A DNA stretch of 64,000 bases, taken from the NCBI GenBank assembly GCA_023079485.1, contig CM041083.1, positions 141,249,052-141,313,051 on the forward strand, given 5' to 3'. Position 1 is the first letter of the stretch, and every line of letters starts with the position of its first letter. Below are positions 57,919-64,000 of the stretch, piece after piece. Both the position numbers and the translations under genes were made by a program. This DNA is from Archilochus colubris (taxonomy: Eukaryota; Chordata; Aves; Apodiformes; Trochilidae). Below the pieces are notes generated by a model. The model searched no databases, was not told where the DNA came from, and worked only from the letters and a program-made list of their open reading frames with translations.

Positions 57919-60512
57919 TCTCTATGCCATTACCTCTGCCTTTCCCAGCACACACAGGGCTTCCATGCCCAGCTGAGACTGAAGTTGCTGTAGGGTCTTA
58001 TGAAGCACCAGAGGACTGGGGTCTGCAACCCCCTTACTGCTTGGCACAGGGTGTACATTTGTATTTTAACATATGGAAATCATTAGACTGCTGCCCCCAG
58101 ATTACTGCTGACAAAAAGCATCTCATGGTTTGCTGTCTCACAGGTGACATGGGAGAAAGTCTGCACACCTGGAAATCTCAGCAAGATTTGTTTAACTCTC
58201 TCCAGTGAGAGCACAGCTCCCTCCAGCCCACACAAGAAATTTTAGAGAGCCCTCACCCAGATTTTTTCAAAAGCAAAAGGCTTTGATGTGTCTGTAGTGG
58301 ACTCGGTAGCTTCATTGAGTACAAACCAACAGCAAAGTGGCCCTGCCTAGCCAGAGCATTTTGTAGGATCTGGATCTTTCTTTCCATTTTCCATACTTGA
58401 AGATGTCTGGAGGGTGTTTTGCTGAGGTCAACAACCAAATCCTTCATAGTTTGCTTCAAGGCCCTTTTGACATTCCCCAATAGCATCTGCACTGTGATTT
58501 CTCCCGGCTGCTTTGCTGCTGCAGCAGAGCAGAATGAATGCTCCCTCTGACCCCCCACAGCTTCCCAGTCAACTTGCACTCCCCAGCCTGCACACCTAGT
58601 GGAAGCTTTTTTTTTTTTAAAGAGGCTCTTTTATCACTCATGAATATCACCACAGGGCACTGCTGTGAGCAAACAGCCTGAGAATAGTAACCAGCAATAA
58701 GGCAGCCATCCTTGGCAAAGGCAGAAGGAATATTGTCATGGATCAGCTCTTGTATTCTGGGCCAGCCCAGGACACCCTTCTGACAGCAGAATGTGAGTTT
58801 TTAAGGCAAAGGTGTCTGCGTGTCCCCTGCTAGGGGCTGCAGGAGTCTTGCTCTCTGCTCTTTTCAGGGTTAAGTAATGATGGGAATAAGTTTCTCTGTA
58901 GGGACTGTCTTGCTCCCCAAAATGTTAGAAGAACCACAGAATAGCAATAAAAAGAAGGCAATAGGAAAACACGGTAACCATCCATAACACAAAAAAACCC
59001 CAACCCTCCAGTGTTGCAGCAAACTGTTCACCCCATTAAATGAGAACAAAAGGTTGTAAATTTACAGAGGCAAAGACAACAGATGAAAATTCAAGTAATT
59101 GAATTGCATTCCCTTCTCGTTTCAAAGCACAAACCATCCTCCCAGGGACTGCCTTTAGATATCCCAGTGGGGAATACTCATGGCAAGATGGGCTCTGACT
59201 GGTGTCTTTGTGCTACACCTTCTTACATTGCCCTATCAGACCTAAACACTAATACCTGTAAGTTTTCACCCACTCAGATCCTGTACCTGGGTGAACTGGT
59301 CCAGTCTTATGCTCCCTGATCCATCCTTCCCCTTGCACTCCACACAAGCTTGGGTTGGCTCCACATCACTCACTTACCTCAGGCTAGTTTTGCCCATGGA
59401 AACCTGTCATGACCTACTTTGTAAGGCCTTTGTTCCCCACAGTTTTACTTTTAAAAATGGCAACCTGAAGGGAAAGAGAGGCAAAAGAAATTTGCACAAT
59501 TCAATTTGGTGGGGAAGAAAAAAAATTAATTACTTAACAGCTACTTGGCAAAAACATGCTTTAGCTAAATCACAAGAAGTGCACACGATGTGCTGGCTCT
59601 AGGAACATGGTTGTCACTGCTGGCAGTCATTAATGTTGTTGATATGTATAACAAGCCCTCTAAAAATAACCATGTTCAAACTAGAGCTGCAAAACTCCTG
59701 ATGCAGTCACTTTCTGTGGTGTCCTGTCTCATTCCTTCTCATACTCAAAAAGGGATTTTGCTTCACTTCTAAACTATTTTTACCCCATCTTTAATAGGAC
59801 AGGCCATTAACTCAATTAAAGTACAAATGTTCAGGGCGGAGATCTCAGATGCCTTTGGTCAGCATAAGTACAAACATTTCAGCCTTTGCATCTTTCTTCT
59901 TTGCAATCATCCGCTGCATACTTCTCAAATATTATTTGATGTTACTCTACTGACTTTCAAAAGCGTTTAGTGAGGAAAATTAAATACAGTATGAACCTGA
60001 ACACTACAGACAGCTCTGGGGGTCAGGGAAGTGCAAATGCAAAAGCCAGTTAAGGGCAGGAGGATTTATATACAGGAGACACTGAAGGGTGCTCAAGCAG
60101 AAAAACAGACGATTGAAATGCTAAAACCAGCCATTTTTTCTCATGTGTTACTTAATCGCTATTTCTTCCCAGAAAAGACCACCAGAGATGTCTCGGTTAG
60201 TTACAGGTGTCCTCTTTGTGAGGACCCTTGACAGCAGCTCTGAGGTTTTTTTAAGTACTGTTTATTATCACCAGGTAATCTTGACTGTAATGGCCAGTAT
60301 TACCTCTCTCCCCTGGGACTGGGAAGTGTTGCCAGGAACACAATCACTGATGTGGGAAACACAACACTTCGCTAATCTGGCATTTGTTTCATGTTAGGAA
60401 CTACACTGTGAACAGTAACCACCCCCTGTAGTAACCACACATCAGTACTACAAAATGCAGCCACGGCAATCAAAAGAGCCACCAGTGTTTTTCCACACCG
60501 AGTAGAACAGAC
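57919..60512. other. Intergenic; one unidentified minus-strand open frame
   Basis: No supported gene. A minus-strand frame at 58253-58579 has a coding-like composition (it includes LGNVKRALKQTMKDLVVDLS and VWKMERKIQILQNALARQGH), but I do not recognise it and see no splice sites that decide it. The rest is AT-rich filler. Confidence 0.45.
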
Positions 60513-60805
60513 TCATAGAAATATTTAGGTTGTAAAAGACCTTTAAGATCGATTCCAACCATAAACACAGCACTGCCAAGTCAACCATTAAACTATGTCC
60601 CTACGCACCACGTGTACTTGTGTTGTAAATATCTCCGGGGATGGTGACTCAACACTTCCCTGGGCAGCCTGTTCCAGTTCCTGACAAGCCTTTCGGTGAA
60701 GTATTTTTTCTTCATTACCAATCTAAACCTCTCCTGGTGCAACTTGAGGCTGTTTCCTCTCCTACCAATAGTTACCTGGGAGAAGAGACCAACCTCCACC
60801 ACACC
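60513..60805 (-). mobile_element. CR1 LINE 3' fragment, diverged
   Basis: Begins TCATAGAAATATTTAGGTTG and follows CR1 order (CTTCCCTGGGCAGCCTGTTC, then TCTAAACCTCTCCTGGTGCA). The minus frame gives NWNRLPREVL. More diverged than the other copies, so older. Confidence 0.87.
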
Positions 60806-63800
60806 ACAGCCTCCTTTTAGGTGAGAGTGACACAGGTTCCCTCAGTTCCCTCAGTCACACTTTGAAAGGCTACATACTCCTTAAAATAGGGTTTCAAGAA
60901 TCCTCTTTGTAGAAGCACTTTTCTGTTTTGTTCTGTTTTGGTTTGTTTTGGTTTTCCTTTTCTGTTCTGAAGCACGGGGTGGCTCCACGAATGTCCTCCA
61001 GCAGTTGTCCATCCTCCTGGCATCTAAACATTCAATTCTCAGCTTTCATATAGGAACAAGACTAGCAAATCTGCTGTGTATATTTGCTGTATGAATTCAA
61101 TCCTGTGTTGTGCAGGGGAAATGCTCCATGTTGTTCTGCCCAATAGTCAGTGCAGCAGCATTTTCTCTCCTGGATGTAAGGCTAAGCTTGTGTTCTCTCT
61201 ACTTGTAGTTACTTCATGTTTGCTTTCCCTGGCTGCTCACATCTGAAGGGAAGTTGTGGCTCAACCTTCACATGTAAGACCTGGCCTGATTTAACATATA
61301 GCCCCCAGCCTCTGTTTTTTGGTGACACAATAAAAAGACACGAGATGTGATAGAAATAACAGATGTGTGCTATATTTTGTGAGAGCCAGATGGTTCAGGC
61401 AGGGAATAGACATTTCTGGCTAGAAGGAGTGCTAGAGCTTCCCAGTGCACACCTCCCAGAGCAGCAGCCCTGGGTGGGCTTCAGAGCTGAGCACAGGAGC
61501 TGGAGAGAGAAATCACCTGGTTTTTACTAAGGCAAAGGCTTGAATGAGAGATTTTCATTCTGTAGCAGAACCATCTCCTCTTCTTGCTCTCTGGCCCTGC
61601 AGTGCCACATCTGTTTGAACCACAAGAACTGGGACAGGCTGAAACAAAGAACTGAAAATTATTAATAGAGGCATGATGAACACTCAGCCCCTTCCTGCAA
61701 ACTCCAGTGACTTCTGTCAGATTGAATCTAAGCTTTCTTTGCTGAAAGGTGTTTCATTTACACAAAATATAAGTTGCATACATATTAAATGCTCAAAGCC
61801 TGTAAATCTCAGCTAATTTTGTACAGGGCATTTACACTGCCATCAAAATGCAAAAAGCTGTGTCAGAGAGAGATATTTTCAGAACAGTGTAGTCAAGAGA
61901 ACTGCAGCTGGAATTACTTACAGACTCATTCTGTGGAATGCTAAATGCTTTCATCATATGTTGATACCATGAGCTAAATTGTAACCGAGTGGGGCAAAGA
62001 ACAAGGGCCCCTGCAGGAGATGTCTACAGCAGGCAAAACTATAATGGTCGACTGTCAATTCTAAGTTTTATTTATGTATATTGGTGGGTTGATTTATACC
62101 TACATATAATTTGTGACTGTGGTCAATTTTCCATCAACATCTAATAACAAGATGCTTTCACTTTTGCAGTCAAGTGAAAAAATGACTTGGCACAAATCAG
62201 GAAAGATAATTATCATCAAGCTTACTTGACTGTGCTCAGAAGTTCATCAATTGCTCATGGAGCACTGGTGGGGACAAGATGTCATCTAAAAGGCAATTAT
62301 TATTAAAATAATACTACTGGAGTTTCTGAGAAGAAAATTATTGAAAAAAATACTGTTGAGAAATACAAAAACTCAGAAAAACAAGGTGCCTGTTGCAGAA
62401 GCCAAACAAATGTGTAGCATGGTCATATGCAATTATTGCTATGGTTCACTGGATAATAACAGCAAATTAACTTGTACAGTTCTTGTAAGCTGACACATAG
62501 TTAAAATAAAATTTCTTGGTTGAAAAAAAAAATCTGGTGTACATTTTAAATGGAAAAAAGATTCAAAATGCTAGCTGAGAACATATTGTTTTTGTAACCA
62601 CTTATGCAGAAAAGCGTGGAAATACCAAAATGTTGCTAATAGTTTTGAGAGCTACATTCCCTCCACAATTTGATTACCCTAGGACAGGGAAGAACAGTGT
62701 CAGAAATAACTGAAATACAAAAAGATAATTAAAACAATTGCAATCCTTACAATCTATCAGCTAGTGATAACATTAGTGTTTGGCGTACATTTTATCTGCA
62801 AATTAACACAAAATGAGAACTGAATTGTCCCTCCAGGTGAAACAATCACCTGACAAAGAAAGACAGAAAGAAGTCATCGTTTGATCTTAGATGTGGCAAC
62901 CAAAGTTTCTTACCTTTCAAAGGAATTTAAAAATTACATGACACTTCACATGATACCTTGATTATGTGAGTTAGAAAAATGTGTAAGGAATAAACATGCA
63001 GAAAGCTACGGAGGAAAACAACCTCCTTGAGTGCATGTTAACTTTACAGTGTTCAATGCTTCAAAGCTGGGAACTTACAGAAAGGGAATTTGGTGATCTG
63101 ATCCAAACTTGGTGGCCTTGTACCTATGCATTATATAATAGTATTTAACTATAGAAATCTAGGATTACCTGCACTCCTGGAAAACTCCTGCCTTGTTTCA
63201 TGTAAGGAATGGATGTCTCTTCCTGAATAAATAAGTATACCCTCTCCTTTTTACAAAAAACTGTGTCATTACTTTAAGGATTTTTTCCTTAATTCACATT
63301 TTTTAGAGAAATTCTTAACTGAATAGAGACAATTAGGTAAAATAGATAATGTTATTCACAGATAGCACTTTGTATTTATGTGCAGTGATGGTATTTACAT
63401 ACCTGTAATTATAACTCTGCCTTGCTTCTTACAGAATAGGACATGGTTTGAGACTATTGAATTAAGAGCCCTTTCAGAGTCCTAATGCAGAGGCAACTGA
63501 AGGCCAGAAGATTTGCCTTCCCATGTCCCAACTAATTAAATGTCAAATCACAGTAGACAGCCAGAGAACATCCAGGTTAAACCTTGCCCCTTATCAGTAG
63601 GTCTTCCGGATGCTGGATTTGCTAGGCATGATACCTTCAGAGATAAGGACAAAAAAAAAGGAGATGGGAGAAGTAAGAAGTTGTTAATAATCTCCAGTCT
63701 TGCCTGCCACCTCCTCCTGCAAAATTTCAATGTTCAGTTATAAGCCTTGTACTTATGCAGCCAGGAAAGAAAACATCATCTGCATGAATTTAAAGTGCTT

Positions 63801-64000
63801 TCAGTATACCCCTCATGATCATTCAAGTACAAAAGTAAAAACAAAACAATCAAAACAAAGCCATCTAGAAAATACTTAATTTTTTCAGTTGAAATAACAA
63901 ACACATTTTACAGAGCTGCAGCCTGACATCACCTAGATTCATCAAACAATTAACTTCTAGGAACCTCTCTTTTGGTTTACTCAGTTCCATCCACACTGTT
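60806..64000. other. Intergenic, AT-rich, nothing recognised
   Basis: I see no gene, RNA gene or named repeat. I looked for GRTP1 (TBC-domain) exons, expected next by human synteny on the plus strand, and found none. GRTP1 may lie further right. Confidence 0.5.

Noticed and set aside
45099..64000. GRTP1 exons expected downstream by synteny
   Set aside because: I looked for TBC-domain motifs on both strands and found none.

Overview
This window looks like bird nuclear DNA. It carries many CR1 LINE fragments with the avian 3' signature (ATTCTATG-type tails, GGTTGGAAGGGACC-type termini), two solo retroviral LTRs with target-site duplications, large introns with consensus GT..AG sites, and long AT-rich intergenic stretches. 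All identifications come from reading the sequence and from family knowledge; nothing was searched.

Layout. (1) Positions 1-4300 hold the 3' end of DCUN1D2 (+ strand): a CR1-bearing intron, the last two coding exons (2893-2989 and 3760-3839) and the 3' UTR. (2) 4300-11700 is intergenic, with two CR1 pieces. It also holds several minus-strand open frames (about 5.85-8.23 kb) that look coding in composition but that I cannot identify. (3) 11700-45100 is ADPRHL1 (ARH2, + strand), the heart-enriched pseudoenzyme of the ADP-ribosylglycohydrolase family. Seven exons (11818-34896) rebuild a 354-residue protein with phase-compatible junctions throughout. The DCUN1D2-ADPRHL1 order and orientation matches human 13q34. 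(4) 45100-64000 shows no gene I can support. It contains CR1 copies, an ERVK-like solo LTR (52057-52380) and a TTTCC microsatellite. GRTP1, expected next by synteny, was not found.

The most notable point is the 3' end of ADPRHL1. The TAA stop of the 354-residue form overlaps a GTAAAG splice donor. If that donor is used, the exon ends two bases into a codon at 34892. This matches the phase of an acceptor at 40793, which opens a single 4.3-kb exon with an uninterrupted frame to 45098. The result would be a long isoform of about 1788 residues: the ARH2 domain plus a roughly 1435-residue, highly charged and probably disordered tail. The tail has two short helical-looking basic/acidic modules near its start and a long array of degenerate units of about 30-40 residues. 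A further in-frame 60-nt GTGAGT..CAG segment (40995-41054) could be an internal mini-intron. The short form would be made by leaving intron 7 unspliced and polyadenylating soon after the stop (AATAAA at 35183).

The other open frames are explained by CR1 reverse-transcriptase fragments, by GGAAA/TTTCC pentanucleotide arrays (open on both strands because 5-mers have no stops), by the LTRs, or as antisense shadows of the giant exon.
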